From Fragum whitleyi (taxonomy: Eukaryota > Mollusca > Bivalvia > Cardiida > Cardiidae): a stretch of DNA of 64,000 nucleotides. This document shows positions 1-10,079 of the stretch, piece by piece; position 1 is the stretch's first letter; each line of letters starts with the position of its first letter. The notes under the pieces are model-generated. The model did no database searches. It was not told the DNA's origin and saw nothing but the letters and a program-made list of their open reading frames with translations. The stretch covers positions 33,190,457 to 33,254,456 of the forward strand of contig OX411544.1 in NCBI GenBank assembly GCA_948146395.1, read 5' to 3'. The translations under genes were made by a program, and so were the position numbers.

Positions 1-229
1 AAGAAAGGTCTGGTTATGTAATAAGTCAATAAATCAAAGTTCTGAAAGTACTGGAGGTGGACGTTTCCGGTGAGATTGTGGTTAAAAGAACGAGACGAAA
101 GAGACCAAATAATACATGTAAAAATATGAATAATAAAAAATGTTGGAACGCTAGTTTATTGTTAATGCAAACTTCAAAGGAATTGCGCTGTTTTAGTTAA
201 GCCCATGTTTATGTCAATCTTAAGATCCA

Positions 230-320
230 CGACGGCGGCACCCGTCCTTTCCGACTGTTGTCTCCAACAATTGGGTTAGTATTACTGGGAAAGGATGTAA
301 TGGTAATACTGGTGTGAGAA
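230..320 (+). mobile_element. SINE body fragment
   Basis: This piece matches the central part of the tRNA-headed SINE seen complete at 1489-1766: it opens with the last bases of the tRNA-like head (GACGGCGGCAC), then the 'TTTCCGACT...TCTC' block and 'GGAAAGGATGTAATGGTA'. The tRNA head and the 3' tail are missing. It is an old truncated copy. Confidence 0.65.
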
Positions 321-331
321 ATTCCAAGAAT

Positions 332-750
332 ATACAGTTAAAATATCGTGAAATTGACTATCATTCCTATCAAAACCATTCTTAATTGCTCACTAAGTGC
401 TACATTCATTCATTCCAAACACTCACTCACTCGTATCATTCAAAAACGCTCCAAATAACTAAAGTATATAAGCAACTACATTAAATAAAAATTGATCAAT
501 AAAATCCATGATTTCACAAACATAAATGAATTTCGTAAGCGTATGATGGGTTCATGAAGACACTGAAAGCTATTCATAGAACTTGTTTGCATAATATATT
601 AAAGGAGGTAATAAATATTGCTTATTTTGTTCATCCTGAACAAAATTAGTGATAACAGACTACCTCCCTTGAAATTCACTCAAAACTCACTCAAAACACT
701 CATTCACTTTAGTTCCAAGTTCATTCCAAATTCATTCAATCAATTAAAAA
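332..750 (-). mobile_element. Family B MITE copy 1
   Basis: The copy begins with an end motif close to 'ACAGTTAATAACATCGTGAAA' and runs through 'CATTCTTAATTGCTCACT', a foldback around 'TTGTTCATCCTGAACAAAAT' and 'TACCTCCCTT'. At least nine other copies in the window share this order of blocks. Complete copies carry the ACAGTTAATAACATCG-like motif inverted at the far end and contain no coding capacity. Confidence 0.7.
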
Positions 751-764
751 TTAAAATTTCATTT

Positions 765-907
765 GAACATCCTCGTTAACGCTCTTAAGTCGAGAGTTTT
801 TATTTGATTTACATGTACTTCAAACTTGCTCAGAATGGTTGTACTTTCACATAGATGGTTGCCTTCGAAAATGGGCCCGATCCATCAGGTGTCACGACTA
901 AAGGGGA

Positions 908-941
<34 letters not shown>

Positions 942-1860
942 GAAAATTCTCGTTAAGGCTCGTAAGTTAACAGTTTTCATCTGATTGTCTTCTTACTTGG
1001 TCAGAATGATTTGACCATCACATGGATTGTTCCTTTCGAAAATGGGTCAGATCCGTCAATCGTCATGGGAAAAGGAGCCTTATGAAAATTTAATTTGAAA
1101 ATCCTCGTTAACGCTTTAAATTCTACAGATTTCATCCGATTGACTTCAAACTAATTCAGAATGATTGTACTATCACAAGGATGGTTACTTTCGAAAATGC
1201 GCCTAATCCGTCAAGCGTCACAGAAAAAGGGGCCAAAGGGAAATGAATTAAAAATTAATTAAAAATTTCTCGTTAATGCTACAAAGTCCAGTTTTTAATC
1301 GATTGACTTCAAACTTGCTCAGAATGTTTGTACTATCACCAAAGTTATTTCTCTAGAAAATGGGCCCGATCCGTCATGCATCTCAGGAAAAGGGGCCAAA
1401 TAAAAATTAAGGAAAAGTTCAATGAGAAAAAACCTCGTGAACGCTCTGAAGTCTACAGCTATCATCAGATTGTCTTCATTTCAGAATGGGGAGCCGCCAC
1501 CATAGCGCAGTTGGTTAGGCATAAGACTTCCAATCTGGAAGTCGTGGGTTCGATCCCCGGTGGCGGCAAATATCCTTTCCGACGTTCGTCTCTCACAAAT
1601 GGGTAGATAATCGTAAACCTATGTGAGATAGCAGTCGGAGGCTAGGAAAGGATGTAATGGTAGTACAGGTGAGAGAAATACCAGGAATCCATTGTTAGGT
1701 GCTCCGGCCGCGCGATAAAACTGAAATAATGTTGAACGCGGCGTTAAACTCCATTCAATCGATCAATCATTTCAGAATGATTGTGTCATCACAATGATTG
1801 CTGACTTTTAAAATATTTCTGATCGATTCGTCACGAGAAAAGGATGAATTTATTGTTGAC
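765..1860. repeat. Degenerate ~165-bp tandem array
   Basis: Blocks reading roughly 'CCTCGTTAACGCTCTTAAG', then 'TTCAAACTTGCTCAGAATG', then 'TTTCGAAAATGGGCCCGATC' recur near 771, 948, 1104, 1270 and 1433. The period is about 150-175 bp. A run of about 31 A lies at 909-939 inside the first unit. The last unit is interrupted by the SINE at 1489-1766 and resumes at 1780. Short ORFs here are by-products of the repeat. Confidence 0.75.
1489..1766 (+). mobile_element. Complete tRNA-derived SINE with 13-bp TSD
   Basis: The head (about 1491-1567) folds as a tRNA: a 7-bp acceptor stem GCCGCCA/TGGCGGC, an A-box-like 'TAGCGCAGTTGG' and a B-box 'GGTTCGATCCC'. The body contains 'GGAAAGGATGTAATGGTAG' and 'CCATTGTTAGGTGCTCC', and the tail ends near 'GGCGTTAAACTCCATTCAAT'. 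The copy is bounded by a perfect 13-bp direct repeat TCATTTCAGAATG at 1476-1488 and 1767-1779, as expected for LINE-driven insertion. It resembles V/Meta/Deu-type SINE families described from bivalves, but I cannot say which. Pol III would transcribe an active copy. Confidence 0.88.
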
Positions 1861-2269
1861 ACTTCTTCATATATGCATGGAAAATTCACCTAATTTAGTC
1901 CGTTTGACTTCTATATGGACCAACATTTCGCCGAAAATCTTATAATCGAATGAATGAAACCAATTTTTTTCTTGTCATATCATATTTGCCATCTTATACC
2001 ATGAAGAATTGTGTTTTTTCAGAATTTTTGAAGATGTAATAATGATTTTGTTCGTCCGTCTACATGTTAACTTTTTGCCTTTCATACCTACTAGTGTCTG
2101 TAAATAACGAAATAGCGAATTTTCTATCCAAAAATAGCTCTGATTAGCATAGGGGCCGAGTCAAAAGTGTATGAATATTGGCAAGTCGTTCTAGTATAAA
2201 ATAAATTAATTTTGTATTATTAGCTCGCCCGGGACGAAAGTCTCGGAAGAGCTATTGTCATACCCTCGG

Positions 2270-2325
2270 ATGTCGGCGTCGGCGTCAGCGTCGGCGTCAG
2301 CGTCGGTGTCGGCGTCCGCATTAGG
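2270..2325. repeat. GGCGTC/GCGTCA hexamer microsatellite
   Basis: Repeats of GTCGGC and GTCAGC follow a 'TAGCTCGCCCGGGACG...CTCGGAAGAGCTA' foldback. The combination of a foldback header with a short GC-rich hexamer tract resembles the header of the arrays at 4969 and 36901. Confidence 0.8.
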
Positions 2326-2454
2326 TTAAAGTTTTTTATTTCTATCAATATTTATCCTACAGGCTTTATTTTTTTACAGAAACACTCATTAGGGCATAGG
2401 CTTTCATTTGAGACCAACATCCATGTCAAAATGACCTTAAGACTGTGACCTTGA

Positions 2455-3200
2455 CCCTTTCAAAAAAAATTTAACCAAAAACTTTAACCAAAAACTTTAA
2501 CCAAAAAAACTTTAACCTTGCTTATATTTTCTGTAAACTTTAACCTAGAGACATCATTACTTCATATGCACACTCATTAGGTGATAGGTTTTCACCATAG
2601 ACAAAGGTCCTTGACAGTTTGACCTTGACCTTGACCCTTTGTGGACTTAGAAAAACTTTAACCAAAAAACTTTAACCAAAACTTTAACCTTATATATATT
2701 TTTTAATGTTCTAACCTAGGGACATCATAGCTTCATATATATACTCACCAGGTGATAGGCTTTCACCAGAGACCAAGGTCCTTCACAATTTGACCTTGAC
2801 CTTTACCATTTGTGGACTTAGAAAAACTTAAACTGAAAACTTTAACCAAAAACTTTAACCTTGCTTATATTTTTTGAATGCTTTAACCTAGGGATATTAT
2901 TACTTCATATACATACTCATTATGTTATAGGCTTTTGTGAGAGATCAAGGTCCTTGATAATTTGACCTTGACCTTTTATGAACTTAGAAATACTTTAACC
3001 TAAATTCTTTTACCAAAAACTTTAACCTTGCTTATATTTTCTGAATGCTTTAATCTAGAGACATCATTACTTCATATACATAGTCACCAGATGAAAGGCT
3101 TTCAACAGAAACCAAGGGCCTTGACAATTTGACCTTGATCTTGACCTTTTGTGGACTTAGAAAAATTTTAAAGAAAAACTTCATGTTTGATACAATGAAA
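2455..3200. repeat. ~172-bp tandem array rich in 'ACTTTAACC' and 'TTGACCTTGACC'
   Basis: Units carrying 'CCTAGGGACATCATTACTTC', 'GGTGATAGGCTTTCACCAG' and 'TTTGTGGACTTAGAAAAACT' start near 2542, 2715, 2887 and 3055. The unit spacing is therefore about 170 bp. Divergence between units is substantial and no ORF is conserved across them. Confidence 0.8.
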
Positions 3201-3913
3201 TTCCATTGGTAACCTCATCTGCTTGTAGGCTTTCACTTTACCCTAACCTTATACATTCCATTAAAACAAAAAAGTTTATATTTCTTAATTACTACTCAAA
3301 CAGATATAAATTAGATCATGGACTTTAACATTGAAAGAAACCACTTTGAACTTCGGCCTTCGGTCAAGCGCTGTTTGTGACAAGCAGCTGTTTGGGCGAG
3401 CTACGTTGTCCGCGGACAACTCTTGTTTTTTTTAACTTCCATAGAATATTTAATCTTTGTGTATCATGTATCTGTTTAAGAAATATTTGACCAGATAATT
3501 CATAATAGTTTTTATCCATTCTGAGATTAACCCCATATTCCCTTTTTTAGACCAATCAAAAAGGATTACTTTATGTAGTCGTTGGGATTTTCAGGCGAAA
3601 AGTTAGATAAGCAAGCGAGTAATAGCGGTACAAATCACGTGATATTTAAGTTTAAGATGTCCTGACCGTCGATATGTTAATAAGCTTGTCCAAATATGGA
3701 ATGATGGACATTTCTTCTGCCAAATGTTTAGTATAAAACCACGTGTTTTTACTATTAGTTTACAATTCTTACAACTAAACAGCCTTCACCACCCTCGTCT
3801 TTAAGAGCAGAAATGCGAAAATATTATCATTAACTAGATAGACAAAATCATTATTTTAAAATCATTTTGTTTCCAAAAAATATAAAAAGGTTGGTCCATA
3901 TAGAAGTCAAACG

Positions 3914-4968
3914 TTAAAGTATTCTACATCATGTTACCATGTGCATATTGATGTGGTCTGTCGATTTTATACTGCGTCATAGAAAAAGAGGTAAACTTTC
4001 TTGTTAACAAAACTCCCTTTATTAATTGATTCATTTATGTGAAACTTTCAAGGAATGTTCCAATTCTAAGACTATGTTCTTTTGTGGCTTTTTAGTTATA
4101 TGCCGCGCCATGATAAAAGGGACCTTTATATATATTTATTGTTTGCATTACTCCTTCATTTTTAATGGAAGTTAATGAAAATTTCACTTAGAATTCTACA
4201 TCATGTGACCATGTGACCATGTGAAACTTTTACACAATATTCCATTTCTAGTGACTATGTGCATTTGTTGCTATATAGTTAGAAGTTGCGTCACGATAAA
4301 AGGAGCCTTTGTGTTAACTTTTGCTCACACAACTCCCTCATTTAAGCACAGATTTTCATAAAAACTTAACAGAAACTTTAAAGAATATTTCTCATCATGT
4401 GACCATGTTAGTTATTAGGTCTAAATCTGCTTTAAGTGAAATCAATTTTTTGTTGATGATTGTTTTTATTTCTGGCACCATGTTGAACGCTTACTCCTCA
4501 CCTTGACCTTCTTGCTAAAATTTTGTTTTAGTCTAGGACTGAATTTAGTCAGTAAGAAACGTCGGTGGATTATTTTCCTTAAATCTGTCATTCTGATGAA
4601 TCCACGACCCCAACCTTTACCTTTAACCTACTTTCTTAAATTTCAAATAATTACGTCTGAAGACTATATAAGGTTAGTAGATGATTCTGGTATCATGCTT
4701 AACCATAGACTTTTAACTTTACCTTCTTTCTTAAAGCTCGAATTATTACGTCTTAAACTAATTCAATCTTCCAATTTTTTTTAAGATGGTTGTCTTTTAT
4801 TCTGGCATCAAAATTAAACCCTTATCTTTTAACTTTATCTTTGTCTACTTTATCATTTTTTGAATATTAGGTCTAGCAATGTATCAAGTCAATAATAAAT
4901 GCTGACAGATGATTTCCTTTGATTCTGGCATTATGCTGAACCTATGACCCTGAACTTTGATCTATTTT
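3914..4968. repeat. AT-rich, very degenerate tandem repeats
   Basis: Loose repetition of 'CATCATGTGACCATGTG', 'GATAAAAGG(G/A)(A/G)CCTTT' and 'CTTTAACCTACTTTCTTAAA' is visible. The open frames at 4321-4506 and 4503-4784 fall inside these repeats, have biased composition and resemble no protein family. No gene is called here. Confidence 0.5.
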
Positions 4969-5030
4969 AGCTCACCTAAGCACGAAGTGCTCAAGTCTGT
5001 CTGTCCGTCCGTCTGTCAGCAATTAAAAAA
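4969..5030. repeat. Foldback header plus GTCT/GTCC tract
   Basis: 'AGCTCACCTAAGCACGAAGT' is followed by repeats of GTCTGTCC. The same header, better preserved, opens the array at 36901. The rest of 5031-6000 is AT-rich; I see no gene or clear repeat in it. Confidence 0.65.
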
Positions 5031-6000
5031 AATCTTCGCCTCCCATATTACCCATCATTTTTCAACCAAACGTCACAGAATTTATCCTTAGGACATGGAC
5101 TTTCAAAGCACTTCACATAATTGGAATCCGTGTAGAACTCTGGTTGCTATGGCAACAGAGTCAAGACTCTTAAAAAACTTCTCCTCTAAATTTGGATTAT
5201 TGACCAATGCTTGCCTACCAAAATACTTCAAATACTCGATGTTAAAAATAAGCCCTTTGTTTAAGATCTCGGATTGTACATTGAAAAATAAAGCACATTT
5301 TCTTCATAAAAACACTTCAACTTCCAAACCAGAAGGGTTAAAATTGATTTAGAATCTATTTGGCACGATACATTTGCAAAAGACCCTTTAACAGAAAAAT
5401 CCAAACAATTGCACTGACTTTGTTAAACCCACTTTGCAGTGGAATCCCTTAATAATCTAAAAAATATAACCAAGTATTTATAAATGTAGAATTTTTAAAC
5501 CCTTTATATTCAAACTCTGTTAATTGGCATTACCTTTAATCATAGGACTATGAAATTGATGAATAAGGTGTTTCGACTTGAAAGAAAGCCCTGTATTGAA
5601 GGGGTCCTGAATTTTACATTAGAATAAAGCAGGAAGTACAAACAATTTTCTCTTTCTAAACGACAAGGCATACATCCTTCAAATTTGGCCAAGACAATTA
5701 CCAAGTTATCCGGAACAAAAGACTGTAAAGAGCATCCAGATCAAACACAATCTTTTGTTGTTGGGATTCTTTTCTATATGTAGATTTAAAAAAAAGGAAT
5801 TTCCTTAAAAAATCATGTTACACCTTTGGGCCTGATACTTTTTATTTTTTGTTTCAGCATTGATTGTTTTCTGTCGAAATTATTGAAATTGTTACCGTAC
5901 AATGGAAATAAACCCTATGTCGAAGGGCCACATTAAAGATAGAGGTGATAGAGGTTCTAAATCTTATGATATATAATTTTAGAAAATTGAGATATTTTCA

Positions 6001-6053
6001 TGCCCCTGCATCGAAAGATCGGGGGCATATTGTTTTACCGTTGTTCTTGTGTC

Positions 6054-6087
<34 letters not shown>

Positions 6088-6090
6088 CAA
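6001..6090. repeat. GTCT/GTCC microsatellite with header
   Basis: 'GGGGGCATATTGTTTTACCG' is followed by a tract of GTCTGTCC/GTCCGTCC. The downstream stretch 6100-6690 repeats 'CCTTTGATTCTAGCATC' and 'TTGACCTTGACC...ACTTTC' motifs like those at 4300-4960, and holds no gene. Confidence 0.65.
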
Positions 6091-6889
6091 AACTTAACCA
6101 AATAAATTAAAATTGACTATATTTCCAAGGCTATTCAAGATACAATGCTTACACTTGGTATGATGATATATCTCAATGATACGCTTGCACCAAGGTTAAG
6201 GTCATGTGACAAGGTCGATGTCATCTGTCTAGGTCAAATTTCTTTAAAAAATACCTGCCGTTTCGGGGTATTCATGTTTCACAAACACATCTTGTTTATC
6301 TCTTTGATCTTTCAAAACAATTCACAGTACCTTTCATTCTGTATACGACTTTGTCATAAAGAAATTAAAAATTGGAATTCTCTTACTCAAGTGAGTGTTT
6401 AGGATAATTGTGGTCCTCTTGTCTTAAATATTGAATTATTAGGTCTAGAACTATATCATGCTACTTAAAAATGTTATTAGGCGATTATTTTAGATTCTAA
6501 CACCATGTTTGACCTATGATACTGACCTTGACCTTTCACCTACTTTCTAAAAGATTGAATAATTAGGAGTAGGACCGTGTAATATCAGGAATAAATGCTC
6601 GCAGATGATTGCCTTTGATTCTAGCATCTATATGAGTTATCTTCCTTGACCATTACCTTTTATTGCTTTCCAAAAGCTCTGTCTAATTACATTTTACTTA
6701 ATGCAAATTAATTGTCCTACTGGTTTCCTAGTGTAAATTTCAGTGAAGCGATACATCCCTGCCGGGCCTCAATTATTTTTTGTGAACAATTGATATGTGG
6801 CCAAAACCTCCAGCTGATCAAGGGTATGGGGTGTTCGAGGGACCATCTGGGAACTTTATAAAATAACCATTTGAAAATGAGATTGGTTC

Positions 6890-7085
6890 TAGAACAGGCC
6901 AATCAAAGATCGCATTTCAAAAGTTAATTTACAGGACGATACATTGATCATTCTAGATTCAGAAATTAAGCAAAGTTCGAAAAGTTTTGACCCTGGTCAG
7001 TCTGCGCAATCCGCGCAGCCTGACAAGGGTCGACACTTAACGCACAATCCTGACGGCCCCTTTTCGCGTGACGGGTCACAAATTT
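6890..7085 (-). mobile_element. Family C element, partial copy
   Basis: It contains the diagnostic hairpin GTCAGTCTGCGCAATC / CGCGCAGCCTGACAAGGG and ends in 'CCTTTTCGCGTGACGGGTCA'. Other copies lie at 26395, 32825, 51150 and 52895. There is no coding potential. Confidence 0.7.
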
Positions 7086-7314
7086 TTAAAGTTGACACTC
7101 ATCTAGATAAAAGCATTCTAAATCGCTCGATGAGCGTTGAATTCAATTCTTGGTTATTCCATATGTTATCACACATTTTTAAAAAGGAACCGAAAACATT
7201 CAAAAGCTCTTCAAAATACACGCCACAACTCCATTCAAATCAAACAAATAGCTCAATAAAGGAGCCTGTGCGTGACATTTCCAACAATTTGAAATGCTCT
7301 TGAAATGCCAAAAT

Positions 7315-7515
7315 TGAGCAGCGTAGACAGCCAAAAACTGTAAATATAGAGTAACCTTATGGTCTACAGATAACTTGAGACCTTATCTATCTATAAAATG
7401 CAAAGTAAAGACTCTGGTCAGACTGTGCAGATGCACAGGCTGGTCATGGTCTTTGCTTTGCGCATATTTGAAATTGTTGGAAATCTCAAGCACATGCTTT
7501 AATTGACTAAAGAAG
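7315..7515. mobile_element. Family H element
   Basis: It runs from 'GGTCTACAGATAACTTGAGA' through 'GACTCTGGTCAGACTGTGC', the foldback partner 'GCACAGGCTGGTCATGGTC' and 'GCGCATATTTGAAATTG' to 'CTCAAGCACATGC'. A second full copy, inverted, is at 55540-55690, just upstream of ankyrin exon 2, and a hairpin-only copy is at 59385-59450. Confidence 0.7.
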
Positions 7516-7518
7516 ATT

Positions 7519-7665
7519 TTAAGGTAGTAGACCCGGAACATTTCCGCAACATTTCGTAATTCACGATCTTCCATAAATGTAAAGAGAGGTTTCCCTATGA
7601 AATTATTTGGAAACTTCGGCTCATGACTCCAGAAATGCTACAGAACTACGGGTCCACTACCTTAA
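7519..7665. mobile_element. Family A palindromic MITE copy 1 (TTAA ends)
   Basis: The ends are TTAAGGTAGTAGACCC and GGGTCCACTACCTTAA, an almost perfect terminal inverted repeat. The centre contains 'AGAGGTTTCCCTATGAAATT'. TTAA at both boundaries fits TTAA-targeting (piggyBac-like) transposition, although the family is not proven. Confidence 0.8.
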
Positions 7666-7673
7666 ATCATCTG

Positions 7674-7935
7674 TTGGTTAGGCACAAGACTTCCAATCTG
7701 GAAGGCTTGGGTTCGATCCCCGGTGGCGGCAAATATCCTTTCCGACGTTCGTCTCTCACCAATGGGTAGATAATCGTAAACCTATGTGAGATAGCAGTCG
7801 GCGGCTAAGAAAGGGTGTAATGGTGGTACAGGTGAAGGAAATACCAGGAATCCATTGTTAGGTGCTCCGGCGACCGCGATATAACTGCGAAATTGTTGAA
7901 AGCGGCGTAAAACCCATTCAAATAAACAAACAAAA
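7674..7935 (+). mobile_element. SINE, 5'-truncated, with 14-bp TSD
   Basis: The copy starts at 'TTGGTTAGGCACAAG', lacking about the first 18-20 bases of the tRNA head, and runs to the tail 'AAAACCCATTCAAATAAAC'. A 14-bp direct repeat CCTTAAATCATCTG bounds it at 7660-7673 and 7936-7949. The left copy of this repeat includes the terminal TTAA of the MITE at 7519-7665, so the SINE landed at the MITE edge after the MITE was already there. Confidence 0.88.
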
Positions 7936-8310
7936 CCTTAAATCATCTGAATGGTACGTGAAAATAAACATTTCTACATATGGAACAGTACGTTATGCCT
8001 GCTAGTTCTCAGGTATCCCCTTTTCTGGTTATTTTCCTTTTTCCATCGTCAAGGAAAACTTAATATAACGTGACCGCTTTTAATGAATGTTTCAAATGTC
8101 TTTTGATATCGAATCGCGAAACTACATAAGACACCTTATTAGAAATAATATTGAAAACATTCTATATGTTTTTAATGAAAATCACACGTACATGGTAGAT
8201 AAGGTGGGTTTCACAGTTGAGAAGGTTGTCTTGTTTAATTATCTACCGAAATATAATACTATATTTTTCGTTCATTAAACCTTATGTGACGTTACCTTAA
8301 AGGTTGCAGG

Positions 8311-8625
8311 TACAGTTAAGAACACCGTGAAATTGACAAGAAGAGTGATTTTGGAATGAATTTGCAACAAAATTAGCTATATTTACTACCCCCCCTTCAA
8401 TAAATTATGCATACAATTTCTATGATTTTCTGTGTCTTCATGAACCCATCATGCGCTTAAGAAATTCAATTATGTTTGTGAAATCATGGATTTTATTTAT
8501 CGAATTTTTATTTAATTTAGTTGCTTATCTTGTCAATTTTAGTGATTTTGGAGCGTTTTTGAATGGTTTGAGTGAGTGCTTAGAATGAATTACTGTTAAG
8601 AATGGTTTTGATCGGAATGATATAG
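8311..8625 (+). mobile_element. Family B MITE copy 2, interrupted
   Basis: The left end 'ACAGTTAAGAACACCGTGAA' is followed by part of the body, including 'CATGGATTTTATTTATCGAA' and 'GGAGCGTTTTTGAATGGTTT'. The right end is split off by the element at 8626-8915 and resumes as 'TCAATTTCTGTAAC' at 8921. Confidence 0.7.
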
Positions 8626-8915
8626 GTAGATTTTGTGCGTTGAACTATGAAATCTAGTTTTAACGGTTACATTCCCGTGCCATATTTTTGATATAGATAA
8701 AACAGGTTTAAATAACCCATTAAAAAGTAATAATTTACCATTCAAAGGAAAGTTATTGTTTGTCTTTAACCGTAAGGTTAACTCACTACATGAACTTTCA
8801 TAATTGAAGTAAAGGGAATAGGTTCTATTCCCTTCATATACCTTTTCAAGTACCCGATATACCTATTGAAATGGACGCAGCGCCTTCGCCAGAGCTCAGT
8901 TTTGATAACCCCGCC
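8626..8915 (+). mobile_element. Family G element copy 1 (~290 bp)
   Basis: This is inserted inside the family B copy, flanked by TATAG at 8621-8625 and 8916-8920. Conserved blocks are 'CCCGTGCCATATTTTTGATA', 'ACCATTCAAAGGAAAGTTA', 'CCCGATATACCTATTG' and 'GAGCTCAGTTTTGA'. It has no terminal inverted repeats. Length and ~5-bp duplications are compatible with a solo LTR, but TG...CA ends are not clear. Other copies lie at 10310 and 38348. Confidence 0.7.
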
Positions 8916-9298
8916 TATAGTCAATTTCTGTAACCCTTAAAATCTCCCGCAATCTGTCACATTTTGTGTATGGAATAATCGGTGAAGTAAAGAAAGGGCG
9001 ACCTCCGACTGGTCCATAACATATTTAGACAAGATTTTCATTATTTAGAAGCAAAATGAGAGAAGTGCTTGAATATTTAGGCCCTTGAGATAAAATTTCT
9101 AGGCATCCATGCATTATTTTTCGACGGCGGCTGCAAATTTTTTCGAGAAGGGAATTTATCAGAGTAATGAAGTCATTACTCACTGATTAAAATGCTCAAG
9201 CTTTAATATTGGACTTGCGCTATTTGAATGCGCAGCATACAAAATTACAGATAAGACGGGGTAAAGCCAGTCTAAAATCTTTATTTATCATTGAAACC

Positions 9299-9517
9299 AT
9301 TGAAAACGAGGTCGATCCTCGGAGGCGACACTCATTCTTTCCGACTAATGGGTTGATAATCGTAGACCTACGTGAGATAGCAGCCGGAGGCTAGGAAATA
9401 ATGCGGTGGTTGTACCGGTGAAAAAAATACCAGGTAACCATTGTTGGGTGCTCAAGCCGTTGCGATATAACTGAAAAAATGTTGAAAGCGACGTAAAACT
9501 CCATTCAGTGAATCAAT
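9299..9517 (+). mobile_element. SINE lacking most of its tRNA head
   Basis: It begins near 'GAGGTCGATCCTCGGAGGCG' (remnant of the B-box arm) and continues through 'GTGAGATAGCAGCCGGAGGC' to 'GCGACGTAAAACTCCATTC'. It abuts the family A MITE that starts at 9518. No target-site duplication could be seen. Confidence 0.75.
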
Positions 9518-9682
9518 TTAAGGTAGTGCAACCGTGATAGTTCCGAAACGTTTTGGAATTAATGAACTTTAACAGTGTTGACCGAGGTTTCCTAATGATT
9601 TTCATTAGGAAACCTCAGTCAACATTGTGAAAGATCATAGGTTCCAATATGCTGTGGAACTTTTACGGGTCCACTTCCTTCA
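9518..9682. mobile_element. Family A palindromic MITE copy 2
   Basis: It starts TTAAGGTAGTG and ends near GGGTCCACTTCCTTCAG, with the central foldback 'CCGAGGTTTCCTAATGATTT' / 'TCATTAGGAAACCTCAGTC'. The right TTAA has decayed to TTCA. Confidence 0.8.
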
Positions 9683-9720
9683 GAAATAGAGGATATTGAA
9701 TGAGTGGTCATTGAATACCG

Positions 9721-9808
9721 AAATTATCAAACGAGTCATCTTTAAACAGATAAGAATGAGGCTGCACCGAGTTTCTATCTGTTTTAGATGACTCGTTTAA
9801 TAGTTTAG
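9721..9808. repeat. Foldback hairpin
   Basis: The arms 'AACGAGTCATCTTTAAACAG' and 'CTGTTTTAGATGACTCGTTT' pair across a ~20-bp loop. No other copy was seen in the window. It is probably a small MITE. Confidence 0.7.
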
Positions 9809-10079
9809 TCATGAGACCGATTGTCAGCAGGACATCTATCATGTTCAAAGACAGAGAAATGCTGTTTCACAAACAAAGACTGCAGGGCAGAAGAGCTAAA
9901 GAGATGACGAGCTTTCCGTCCGTCGCCTTATTCCATAATTATGAAGCTTTATATGTTTGAATATTTCTTAAATGCTTTCCAGTAGTTTATCAAGAGAAAA
10001 AACAAAACGTAAGATAATGAGTTGAAAAAAATGAAATAAAAGAAAAAAAAGAAGTCAATACTCAGTGAAATAACCAAAG

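Larger units (their letters stand above)
1901..3913. mobile_element. ~2.0-kb terminal-inverted-repeat element
   Basis: A perfect 24-bp inverted repeat lies at 1901-1924 and 3890-3913 (outer bases CGTTTGACTTC, inner bases TGGACCAAC). The interior has no transposase ORF; it contains a GGCGTC microsatellite and a ~172-bp tandem array. A segment near 1990-2180 recurs inverted at 52690-52870, sharing 'CATAGGGGCCGAGTCAAAAG', so at least part of the interior is a dispersed repeat. It may be a non-autonomous DNA transposon or two flanking copies of one short element. The 24-bp pair itself is certain. Confidence 0.55.

Noticed and set aside
1491..1567. Candidate functional tRNA gene
   Set aside because: It folds well but is followed by the SINE body and tail and bounded by target-site duplications, lacks the conserved U33-type anticodon loop, and recurs as SINE heads elsewhere.
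5095..5352. 85-codon ORF
   Set aside because: No recognisable domain, no splice or start context, and composition like the surrounding AT-rich DNA.
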